Shown here: in pieces, positions 1 to 4,998 of the stretch
How the letters are laid out: each line of letters starts with the position of its first letter
Position numbering within the stretch: the first letter of the stretch is position 1
Assembly: GCA_003157575.1 (NCBI GenBank)
Contig: PMKA01000421.1
Span: forward strand, 1-5,497
Direction: 5' to 3'
DNA from: Opitutia bacterium
Lineage (GTDB): Bacteria > Verrucomicrobiota > Verrucomicrobiia > Opitutales > Opitutaceae
DNA: 5,497 nt
Position numbers and translations under genes: made by a program
The notes under the pieces: generated by a model
What the model saw: only the letters and a program-made list of their open reading frames with translations
Databases searched by the model: none
Told to the model about the DNA's origin: nothing

Positions 1-150
1 GTCGAGGGGCTTGTCGGCGGGCCTTTCCCCCAATGAACCGTGGCGCGGCGACAAGCGCCGGCCCTACATCACTGCATCGTTGCGGGCCAACCCTTCTCCC
101 GTGATGGCGCAATCGTCATCCGGAAGTCTGCCAGCTTGGCCTGCCGCGGG
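1..150 (+). repeat. Dispersed palindromic repeat, copy 1 (left end cut by window)
   Basis: Bases 1-150 align with 776-956 along most of their length. Both copies share an opening GTCGAGGGGCTTGTCGGCGGG, the block ATGAACCGTGGCGCGGCGA (33-51 and 808-826), the end motif GGCCCTACA (60-68 and 865-873) and a distal CTTGGCCTGCCGCGGG (135-150 and 941-956). Copy 1 lacks a 30-base stretch present in copy 2 (827-856). The region after GGCCCTACA is more diverged than the part before it. An inverted third copy lies at the right end of the window. No coding potential is claimed for this piece. Confidence 0.8.
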
Positions 151-165
151 AACTCCAAAAAGGTT

Positions 166-188
166 GTGTGCCGCGATAGCCGGCACAC
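166..188 (+). other. Hairpin just upstream of the acetyltransferase gene
   Basis: GTGTGCCG (166-173) and CGGCACAC (181-188) form a perfect 8-bp stem around a 7-base loop. The hairpin ends 22 bases before the ATG at 211. There is no T-run after it, so an intrinsic terminator is unlikely. It could be a leader structure, or another palindrome of the repeat-rich flank. The stem is directly visible; any role is speculative. Confidence 0.45.
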
Positions 189-210
189 CTTTGACGTTGG
201 CAAAGAGAAT

Positions 211-882
211 ATGACAATTCGCGATGCAGTTTCTTCCGATTCGGCTGACATTGCACGGCTCACGAGTCTGCTCGGCTATGCCGCCAATGCTGAAGCCATT
301 TCCTGTCGTCTGGCGAGAGTCTCCGGTCGTCAGGACCACCTCGTGATTGTCGCGGTTTTGAAAGAAGAAGTCGTAGGATGGCTGCAAGCGCATGCGTCCG
401 TAATTCTGGAATCTGGATTTAGGGCCGAAATTGTCGGGCTCATCGTCGATGAGAGATCTCGGCGTTGCGGTGTTGGACGATGTCTTGTCCGGCGAGCTGA
501 ATGTTGGGCCAGGGAGATTGGCGCAGAAGCCGTCTTGGTGCGAAGCAACACGAAGCGCGTCGAAAGCCATATATTTTATCCTGCTCTCGGTTACACCTCC
601 TCGAAGACGCAGTCCGTGTATCGAAAGCTCTTAGCCGCAAAGATTCAGTCGGATGTAGGGCCTCCGCCGTTTCGACAGACCGAAGGCCCCGAGCCTGTCG
701 AACGGGCTCAAGGCCCCGAGTCCCTCGACTTCGCTCGTTCTGCTGGCCAGCAGAATGAGCTTGTCGAACGGGCGGGTCGAGGGGCTTGTCGGCGGGCCGG
801 TCCCCCAATGAACCGTGGCGCGGCGACCCTCCTTCGCCAGGCCTATGGAGGACAGGCAAGCGCCGGCCCTACAATTCACTGA
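211..882 (+). CDS. GNAT-family N-acetyltransferase with repeat-encoded C-terminal extension
   Basis: The 223-aa product is a GCN5-related N-acetyltransferase, which would transfer the acetyl group of acetyl-CoA to an unidentified amine in the cytoplasm. The start MTIRDAVSSDSADIARL is the usual GNAT strand 1/helix 1 opening (family form: MxIRxAxxxDxxxIxxL). The acetyl-CoA-binding motif A is seen at residues 78-90, with RRCGVG (84-89) matching R/QxxGxG/A. Motif B is SHIFYPALGY at 119-128. The family core ends near residue 142 (VYRKLLA), a normal domain length of about 140 aa. Residues from about 149 onward are translated from a palindromic repeat and resemble no GNAT domain. The frame stays open upstream to an ATG at 40, but that part lies in repeat DNA, so I chose ATG 211, which has a weak AAAGAG before it. 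The substrate cannot be read from the sequence. Confidence 0.75.
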   Translation: MTIRDAVSSDSADIARLTSLLGYAANAEAISCRLARVSGRQDHLVIVAVLKEEVVGWLQAHASVILESGFRAEIVGLIVDERSRRCGVGRCLVRRAECWAREIGAEAVLVRSNTKRVESHIFYPALGYTSSKTQSVYRKLLAAKIQSDVGPPPFRQTEGPEPVERAQGPESLDFARSAGQQNELVERAGRGACRRAGPPMNRGAATLLRQAYGGQASAGPTIH

Positions 883-885
883 ATC
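642..885 (+). mobile_element. MITE-like palindromic element with terminal inverted repeats
   Basis: Two perfect inverted blocks bound this 244-bp stretch. Outer GATTCAGT (642-649) pairs with ACTGAATC (878-885), and inner TGTAGGGCC (654-662) pairs with GGCCCTACA (865-873), with four mismatched bases between the blocks on each side. Similarity continues weakly outward (GCCGCAA versus the reverse complement of TTGCAGGC). Inside are a direct repeat AGGCCCCGAG (684-693, 711-720), a large palindrome (733-760) and the dispersed-repeat body. It encodes no transposase, so it could only move in trans. No convincing target-site duplication is visible. It overlaps the end of the acetyltransferase gene without introducing a stop codon. 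Confidence 0.6.
733..760. repeat. 28-bp near-perfect palindrome
   Basis: The central 18 bases TTCTGCTGGCCAGCAGAA (738-755) are a perfect palindrome. Outer GCTC (733-736) and GAGC (757-760) pair too, leaving one G/T mismatch at 737/756. This is followed by TTGTCGAACGGGC. The reverse complement of that right arm and tail (751-773) recurs at the very end of the window, so the palindrome is part of the dispersed repeat family. Such structures behave as REP-like elements, and here it lies within the acetyltransferase reading frame. Confidence 0.8.
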
Positions 886-956
886 GTTGCAGGCCAATCC
901 TCCTTCTGTAATGGCGCCATAGTGACGCGAAAACCTGCAGCTTGGCCTGCCGCGGG
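776..956 (+). repeat. Dispersed palindromic repeat, copy 2
   Basis: This is the second copy of the left-end repeat, in the same orientation as copy 1. It contains an extra 30 bases (827-856, CCCTCCTTCG...GAGGACAGG) absent from copy 1. Because 30 is a multiple of three, the acetyltransferase reading frame is preserved across it. Beyond GGCCCTACA (865-873), similarity to copy 1 continues to the CTTGGCCTGCCGCGGG block at 941-956, so the duplicated unit is larger than the 244-bp inverted-repeat element alone. Confidence 0.8.
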
Positions 957-1011
957 GGGCATTTGCCTATTGGCGGTGGCGTCAGGCGCGCTCTCTGCTG
1001 GCCGGCAGTGT

Positions 1012-1078
1012 GGCACGGGCATCTTGCCCGTGGACGCGCGCGAAGGCTTATGGGCAGGCTGCCCATGTCACTCGTGCC
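1012..1078. repeat. Pair of strong hairpins within an outer inverted repeat
   Basis: CACGGGCA (1014-1021) and TGCCCGTG (1025-1032) form an 8-bp stem with a 3-base loop. ATGGGCA (1050-1056) and TGCCCAT (1060-1066) form a 7-bp stem with a 3-base loop. Outer GGCACG (1012-1017) and CGTGCC (1073-1078) enclose both. The structure lies just beyond the 3' end of the - strand binding-protein gene (stop at 1104-1106). It could stabilise that transcript or slow transcription, but no T-run follows on either strand, so it is not a classical intrinsic terminator. A REP/BIME-type repeat is the likelier class. The rest of 957-1103 holds no gene. Confidence 0.6.
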
Positions 1079-1103
1079 GCCGTCAATCGGGAGATGCGCC
1101 AAC

Positions 1104-2285
1104 TCAATTGGCCGGGGAATGAGCAACGACCAACTTCGCTCCGGCGGGTAACGCGGCGTGGCTTTGATTCAGGCCGATCGCCTTGTCCGTCGTGTCGACG
1201 TAATACTCACCGCCTGCGAAAAAGCGCTTGTCCACAAAGTCGCGCAGTTGCTGTTCGGTCAGGGGCTTTGCGCTGTAGAAATCGTCGCCGTTCTTGATCG
1301 CCCACGCGAGAAAATGCCTGAGCGACGCGACTTGGTTCTCATAGTCGGGCTGGCCGGGATCGAGGGTGATGTGCGAATTATCCCGGAGCGTGTACATCCC
1401 AACCGCCTTGGTGCTCCGGAACTCCGCGGCGACTATGTCGGCCGCCTCGTCCCAATGATTCCCCACGACAATCCATTGCCGCGTCCGGTTGTAGGCGCGC
1501 AAATAGGCCTGGATCAGGTCGGGATTGGTGGTGGCAAACTGCCGCAACGCCATCACGAGGGCACGGCCGCCGCCGGTGACGTATTCGCCGTCGGGCTCTG
1601 CGGCGCCAATCTCCCGCACCAGCCCGCGATCGTACAGGGTCGCCATGGTGGCCACCGCAGGATGCGTGGCCATCGCGTCGATCTCACCGGACAGAAAAGT
1701 GGTGACAGCCGCGTTGCCAGTAATATTGATGTACCGCACATCGCCGTTCTTCAGGTTGGAATCGAGCTCCAATCCCCGGGCCTTGAGCGACTCGAAGGTG
1801 GCAAAATAGGGACACCCAAGCCGGTGTGCGCCCAAAAGCTTGCCCTTCAGGTCCTCGATCCTCTGTAGTTTGGAATTCTTCACCACGATCGTCGTGGCCC
1901 GGCGCGGATGACAGTCGACGCCGGCCCAGATCACCACGAGATCGAAGCCGTTTGCCCGGTGCTGAAGCGACGGATACGCCATGCGTTGGGCGATGTGAAG
2001 GTCGCCGCGCTTGAACAGCGACGCCTCGATGCTGGCGGTGCCCGCCGCGCGCATGTCGACGGCCTCCACCCTGGCGTTTTGTCTGGCAAACTCCTCATCG
2101 AGCCAGCCTTTGACCCGGGCCACGGCAACCCACTCGTTAAGGCCGATCTTGGCCACGCGCTGCTTCGACGGCAGCGCGGCAGGGAGTCCCGTTCCCTTTG
2201 CGACCACGCCGCCCCCTTCCTCCGCCAATCCGATATGGGCCAGGAGCAGCAGGCCGCCGACAAATATGAGATAAATCGCTTTCAT
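1104..2285 (-). CDS. ABC transporter periplasmic substrate-binding protein, SsuA/NMT1-like
   Basis: The 393-aa exported protein would capture a small solute and deliver it to an ABC permease. Residues 1-21 are a signal peptide: a Lys at position 2, a hydrophobic stretch, and probable cleavage after HIGLA. There is no lipobox Cys. The mature part follows the sulfonate/nitrate/taurine (SsuA/NMT1) fold: RVAKIGLNEWVAVARVKGWL (43-62), a variable lobe with GDLHIAQRMAYP (94-105), the family-typical linker IEDLKGK (143-149) before a small-residue turn, and FLSGEIDAMATHPAVATM (197-214), the usual 'G-x-hD-A' ligand-pocket strand. Length is slightly above the usual 310-350 aa. The start at 2285 opens the signal peptide, though no good Shine-Dalgarno precedes it. 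It sits 41 bases after an aminotransferase remnant on the same strand, suggesting a former operon. No permease or ATPase gene is present here, so the ligand is unknown. Confidence 0.8.
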   Translation of the reverse strand: MKAIYLIFVGGLLLLAHIGLAEEGGGVVAKGTGLPAALPSKQRVAKIGLNEWVAVARVKGWLDEEFARQNARVEAVDMRAAGTASIEASLFKRGDLHIAQRMAYPSLQHRANGFDLVVIWAGVDCHPRRATTIVVKNSKLQRIEDLKGKLLGAHRLGCPYFATFESLKARGLELDSNLKNGDVRYINITGNAAVTTFLSGEIDAMATHPAVATMATLYDRGLVREIGAAEPDGEYVTGGGRALVMALRQFATTNPDLIQAYLRAYNRTRQWIVVGNHWDEAADIVAAEFRSTKAVGMYTLRDNSHITLDPGQPDYENQVASLRHFLAWAIKNGDDFYSAKPLTEQQLRDFVDKRFFAGGEYYVDTTDKAIGLNQSHAALPAGAKLVVAHSPAN

Positions 2286-2326
2286 TGTGTGAGAGGAAAC
2301 CTGGATCGCGAAAGGAATCCGCCGGA

Positions 2327-2398
2327 TTACCCTGCCAGCGTTTTCACGGCGGCAAGCAGCTGGTCGATTTCCGCGGGCGTGTTGTAGAAATGGCTCAC
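2327..2398 (-). pseudogene. C-terminal remnant of a class V aminotransferase / cysteine-desulfurase-like gene
   Basis: Read on the - strand from 2398, the DNA gives VSHFYNTPAEIDQLLAAV followed by KTLAG and a TAA stop at 2327-2329. This closely matches the end of PLP-dependent class V aminotransferases and SufS/IscS-like cysteine desulfurases, where an R-V-S-x-x-x-YNT-x-x-EID-x-LL-x-x-L tail is standard. Family members are about 380-420 aa. Only 23 codons remain, and upstream the frame runs into unrelated sequence and then the tRNA gene. The PLP lysine and catalytic cysteine are absent, so the piece cannot be functional. Its stop lies 41 bases before the substrate-binding protein start, which suggests the two were once co-transcribed. 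The match is by recognised pattern, not by alignment. Confidence 0.6.
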
Positions 2399-2454
2399 GG
2401 ATGATGTGGATGGATTGATCTTACGGTGATAGGAGGATGAATACGGACCGGATC

Positions 2455-2529
2455 TGGAGGCGGGGGTTGGAATCGAACCAACTCATGCGGCGTTTGCGGC
2501 GCCGCGCCTTCCCATTTGGCAACCCCGCC
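2455..2529 (-). tRNA. tRNA-Cys (anticodon GCA), encoded CCA end
   Basis: The - strand folds as a full 75-base cloverleaf. Acceptor GGCGGGG (2529-2523) pairs with CCCCGCC (2465-2459), followed by discriminator U and an encoded CCA (2457-2455). A 3-bp D stem GCC/GGC encloses a loop with GGG. The anticodon stem CGGCG/CGCCG encloses loop CCGCAAA with anticodon GCA (bases 2497-2495), reading UGC Cys. The variable loop is CATGA. The T arm GTTGG-TTCGATT-CCAAC is perfect and has the invariant TTCGA. U73 and the overall layout agree with bacterial tRNA-Cys. One oddity is C instead of the near-universal U at position 33. No promoter is evident in the GC-rich upstream DNA. Confidence 0.85.
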
Positions 2530-2844
2530 GGACAAGCCGGAGCGGGCGGCGCTCCGGTGGAAAGGACGCGTTCGCCAACACCAGCCGCCACCGCGGCCCC
2601 ATCCGTGGAAAACCCAGCAACCCACGCGGCGCGGGCGAACGCAAAAGGCATCGGCCGCACGCTGCATCCCGACGGAGTGCCTCGCAAACCCGGGGGGCGC
2701 CAGGCGAGACGTCGGACTGCACGTGCGGCCAGAAGAGGAGGGCGGTCAATAGGTAAAAGGGGTCGTGCACGGGATGTTTTTTCCGTTCTCCGCGACGGGC
2801 GGCCAAACGCCTGCCGGCCGAAGCGGGGATGGAGTACCAATCCG
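2530..2844. other. GC-rich gap without a supportable gene
   Basis: This stretch lies between the tRNA-Cys and the hairpin downstream of the short dehydratase paralogue. Long open frames exist on both strands, but they are arginine-, alanine- and proline-rich, share no recognisable motif, overlap one another, and one runs straight through the tRNA. They look like open frames caused by high GC. One local palindrome is visible: GGAGCG (2540-2545) paired with CGCTCC (2551-2556), just upstream of the tRNA. A degraded gene cannot be excluded. Confidence 0.5.
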
Positions 2845-2869
2845 GGCGTGCGGGGACGGTCCGCACGCC
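2845..2869. terminator. Strong GC-rich hairpin, possible terminator after the dehydratase pair
   Basis: GGCGTGCGG (2845-2853) and CCGCACGCC (2861-2869) form a perfect 9-bp stem with a 7-base loop. It starts 38 bases beyond the stop codon of the short dehydratase paralogue on the - strand. No U-run follows it in that direction, so a Rho-independent terminator is only weakly supported. On the + strand a T6 run (2886-2891) follows about 16 bases later, too far for a textbook terminator. It probably marks the 3' end of the dehydratase transcript. Confidence 0.35.
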
Positions 2870-2907
2870 GGTCGTAGCGTATCGATTTTTTGCGGGTCCG
2901 GTTTTTA

Positions 2908-3390
2908 TTAGGAGAGCATGTCGATAAAGGTCCTTACCTTCATGATCTGTTCTTCAGTAGGCGGGTCGCTGTGAACCGTGCCTTCAAGGGCAACCATGGG
3001 GATGCCTTGTTTCTTGAAATAGTTTCTTTCCAGCTGTTGGACGACGCTGGCGTAGGGACAGGCGGTGATGATGGTGTTGATGATGCCGCGGGCGCCGGTT
3101 TTCTTGACGAGCTCCTCGACGCGAATGCGACGGTGGATCGCGGAAGCACCGGAAGCCTCGCCGAGTTCGCCCCTGAGCGTGTCGCAGGCACGGAGCAGAG
3201 GCGCCTCCCAGGACGAGCCGCCCCAGACAACGGACTGGCCCGCGGCCGCCCGGCGTTCGAATTCCTCGTAATTCCAGGTCTTGGCCAGGGCTTCGATATC
3301 GGCGAGCGCCTTGGAGTTGGCGGCGGTCGAGTTGTCCGTCTTGATTCGGCCGTAGGTGGTGGCAGAGTTAGATGTTCTCACGCTGCACAT
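2908..3390 (-). CDS. Internally deleted 2-hydroxyacyl-CoA dehydratase D-component paralogue
   Basis: The 160-aa frame is a shortened copy of the full-length gene directly upstream. Residues 1-72 align without gaps to residues 1-72 of the 407-aa paralogue, and residues 73-160 align to 320-407. Exactly 247 codons are therefore missing, and by eye about three quarters of the remaining residues are identical. Kept features are TYGRI, DIEALAKTWNY, GGSSWEAPL and the C-terminal TACPYASVVQQLERNYF and PPTEEQIMK...TFIDMLS. The equivalents of Cys102 and Cys130 and the whole central domain are lost, so a canonical [4Fe-4S] site and dehydratase activity are unlikely. The junction lies near 3178. The gene follows its paralogue after 37 bases, probably in one transcript. 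No Shine-Dalgarno is visible. It may be a decaying duplicate or a repurposed small protein. Confidence 0.7.
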   Translation of the reverse strand: MCSVRTSNSATTYGRIKTDNSTAANSKALADIEALAKTWNYEEFERRAAAGQSVVWGGSSWEAPLLRACDTLRGELGEASGASAIHRRIRVEELVKKTGARGIINTIITACPYASVVQQLERNYFKKQGIPMVALEGTVHSDPPTEEQIMKVRTFIDMLS

Positions 3391-3427
3391 AGTGGGAAGG
3401 AGTGGTTGTTGAGGCGTCGGGAGGCCT

Positions 3428-4651
3428 TTATGAGAGCATGTCGATGAAGGTTTTGATCTTCATGATCTGCTCCTCCGTCGGAGGCTCTTTGTGGACTGAG
3501 TGTTCAAGGCCGACCGTGGGGATGCCTATCTTTCTGAAATAATTCCGTTCCATTTGTTGGACGACGCTCCCGTAGGGACACGCCGTGACGAAGGTGGAAA
3601 TGAGGCCGCGGGCGCCGGTCTTCTTGATCAATTCCTCGACGCGGATGCGCCGGAGCGTTGCGGAGGCGCCGGCGCCCTCGCCGAGTTCGCCCTTGAGCTG
3701 GGCGTCGAAGAGATAGTGGGCCATGGCTTCCAGAGGAGGGAGGTCTTCGCGGAAGTCCGTGGTGCTCAGAACGACGAAGCCCAGGATCGCTCCGCGCGAC
3801 TCTTCGATGGCGTCGACAAGACGCGGGCTTCCCGCAGCGCCGCCGGCCAGCACGAGCGGGATGTAGAAGCGATCATCGGGAGTCTTTGCAGCGACCTCGA
3901 GCTCGGCGACGGCCTGGTCGAGGATCTGCATATAGCGCTCGGGGTTGCCGAGGTAGCTGTTGGCCCCGTTCAGGAAGCGCATGGTGGGGCCCGCCGTGAA
4001 GTGGAACGGGGCCTTCAGGCGCAGATCGAGGATTGCACGGAGCTTCTTGTTGACCTTGTTTTTGAAGCGCAGTTCGGCGCGCAGGCGGTCCTGATCGACC
4101 GGCTTTCCGGTCAGCCAGACTGCAGCCTTCTCGAGCTCCTTGACGAGAAAGCGCACCCGTTCTCCGCGGCGATCCTCGAGCCTGAACGAGGTGACGGCGT
4201 CAATGACATGGATCTCATAGTTATCGTGGCGCGCGTATTCGAGCACCATGCTGATCGGCTCGCAGGTGGATCCGAAATAGAGGATGCGCCGGATGCTCGA
4301 GTCCTTGTTGAGGTGGAGCCGTCCGATCATGGCCTTGATCATGGGACAGAACTCCGATGGGATCTGATGATAGCTTTCGGCCACGTTCTGGGCTTCAATG
4401 CTGTCGGTCTGCCAGAGCAGGCCAAACGGGACGGGGATGGTGCCGCAGGCCCGGATAAGAGGGGCCTCCCAGGAGGAACCGCCCCAGATGACGGACTGGC
4501 CTGCCCACGCGCGCCGCTCGAATTCCCGGTAGTTCCAGGTTTTCGCCAGGGCTTCGATGTCGGCGATCGCCTTGGAGTTAACAGCGGTCGAGTTGTTCGC
4601 GTTGATCCGCCCGTAGGTGGGAGGAGTCCCAAGTGTCTGTGAGGTGCTCAT
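3428..4651 (-). CDS. 2-hydroxyacyl-CoA dehydratase / benzoyl-CoA reductase family protein (HGD-D component)
   Basis: The 407-aa cytoplasmic protein belongs to the HgdB/FldB/BcrB-C family. In this family, iron-sulfur subunits driven by an ATP-dependent activase perform radical dehydration of 2-hydroxyacyl-CoA or reduction of benzoyl-CoA. Family features in order are RACGTIPVPFGLLW (68-80), equivalent to the 'AaGalPvrl' region; the FCPMIKAMIG cysteine (Cys102); ILYFGSTCEPI with Cys130; the helical GKPVDQDRLRAELRFKNKVNKKL segment (182-204); the second Rossmann-like lobe from PLVLAGG (265-271); TACPYGSVVQQMERNYFRK with Cys358 (356-374); and the ending EQIMKIKTFIDML. Length fits the usual 380-430 aa. 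An in-frame stop lies nine codons upstream of ATG 4651, so the N-terminus is bounded. Neither an activase nor a clear partner subunit is nearby, so the substrate is unknown. It may equally belong to the poorly characterised branch of the family. Confidence 0.8.
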   Translation of the reverse strand: MSTSQTLGTPPTYGRINANNSTAVNSKAIADIEALAKTWNYREFERRAWAGQSVIWGGSSWEAPLIRACGTIPVPFGLLWQTDSIEAQNVAESYHQIPSEFCPMIKAMIGRLHLNKDSSIRRILYFGSTCEPISMVLEYARHDNYEIHVIDAVTSFRLEDRRGERVRFLVKELEKAAVWLTGKPVDQDRLRAELRFKNKVNKKLRAILDLRLKAPFHFTAGPTMRFLNGANSYLGNPERYMQILDQAVAELEVAAKTPDDRFYIPLVLAGGAAGSPRLVDAIEESRGAILGFVVLSTTDFREDLPPLEAMAHYLFDAQLKGELGEGAGASATLRRIRVEELIKKTGARGLISTFVTACPYGSVVQQMERNYFRKIGIPTVGLEHSVHKEPPTEEQIMKIKTFIDMLS

Positions 4652-4893
4652 AAGTGACGCTGCGTTTCTCGTTCAAGACTTCCGCGACGCGCGACGGAGT
4701 AATCGACCCTCGCAGCAAGATCGGCGCGCGACTCTTCGTCTTTCGCAAGTCGCCTGCCGGCAGGGGCGCGGAGAGATCCGCCCTCCGGATCGGCAAAGCC
4801 CGCGCTGCCCGGTGGGCTGTGAGGGCAGCAGGTGCGCCGTCCCGACCTTAGTGCGAAGAGTCCAAACGCCGACTGGGAGAATCGTTGGGTTCA
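4652..4893. promoter_or_regulatory. Upstream region of the dehydratase genes, with small palindromes
   Basis: This GC-rich segment lies between the dehydratase start and the AT-rich island and should hold the 5' untranslated region. CCTGCCGGCAGG (4753-4764) is a perfect 12-bp palindrome. GATCCG (4775-4780) and CGGATC (4786-4791) form a 6-bp stem with a 5-base loop. Either could be a regulator site or a leader hairpin. No -10/-35 pair convinces me and no known riboswitch motif was recognised. The open frames here have no family features. Confidence 0.3.
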
Positions 4894-4913
4894 CTGGAGG
4901 AATAATTTCTCAT
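4848..4913 (-). CDS. Possible 21-codon leader ORF
   Basis: On the - strand a strong Shine-Dalgarno (GGAGG at 4925-4921) stands 7 bases before an ATG at 4913. The frame encodes MRNYSSSEPNDSPSRRLDSS plus a final H, then TAA at 4850-4848. The peptide is rich in Ser (8 of 21) and matches no family I know. It is the best ribosome-binding site in the window and lies about 200 bases upstream of the full-length dehydratase gene, on the same strand. It could be a leader peptide, the remaining start of a lost gene, or chance. Composition shifts to AT-rich just upstream of it. Confidence 0.25.
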   Translation of the reverse strand: MRNYSSSEPNDSPSRRLDSSH

Positions 4914-4927
4914 CAAATCTCCTCCAG
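4894..4927 (-). promoter_or_regulatory. Hairpin that could sequester a Shine-Dalgarno
   Basis: CTGGAGGA (4894-4901) and TCCTCCAG (4920-4927) are perfect 8-bp inverted repeats around an 18-base AT-rich loop. In a - strand transcript the 5' arm contains the Shine-Dalgarno of the 21-codon frame, the start codon lies in the loop, and the 3' arm covers codons 5-7. Folding would block the ribosome-binding site, a simple translational switch. The pairing is visible; the function is inferred. Confidence 0.4.
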
Positions 4928-4967
4928 CGTTCTGGTCGGCAGCACGGGCTAGCAGTGCATTTATTAA

Positions 4968-4986
4968 GTTGAGTTTTCTACTCAAC
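4968..4986 (-). terminator. Hairpin 12 bases after the small AT-rich ORF
   Basis: GTTGAGT (4968-4974) and ACTCAAC (4980-4986) form a perfect 7-bp stem with a 5-base loop. In the - strand direction it starts 12 bases after the TGA of the hypothetical ORF and is followed by CTTAATAAAT, a weak U-containing stretch. It could be the terminator of that ORF, but the stem is modest in GC and the U-run is poor. Confidence 0.3.
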
Positions 4987-4998
4987 CTACTAAACTAG

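Noticed and set aside
40..210. A 57-residue N-terminal extension of the acetyltransferase starting at ATG 40
   Set aside because: It is encoded by the dispersed repeat and by a hairpin region, and the GNAT fold begins exactly at the Met encoded at 211.
191..219. TTGACG at 191-196 as a -35 box before the acetyltransferase
   Set aside because: At 17-base spacing the partner is ACAATT, a poor -10, and it falls inside the coding sequence after ATG 211.
64..859. - strand frames opposite the acetyltransferase gene (64-570, 330-551, 440-859)
   Set aside because: The + strand frame carries GNAT motif A and motif B. The opposite frames show none and partly derive from repeat palindromes.
642..956. 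Possible CRISPR array or full insertion sequence
   Set aside because: The repeats are not regularly spaced with unique spacers, and no transposase or cas gene is present in the window.
1158..2387. Two long + strand frames (1158-1868 and 1908-2387) opposite the binding-protein gene
   Set aside because: The - strand frame has a signal peptide and binding-protein motifs across its length. The + frames have no recognisable features.
2395..2877. Several overlapping frames of 90-146 codons on both strands around the tRNA
   Set aside because: They run through a convincing tRNA-Cys or a GC-rich gap, contradict one another and have arginine/proline-rich composition without motifs.
3500..4642. A 380-codon open frame on the + strand opposite the full-length dehydratase gene
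   Set aside because: It is almost exactly antisense to a gene with clear family motifs, shows no domain of its own and is rich in Gly, Asp and Val as expected from a reversed GC-rich gene.
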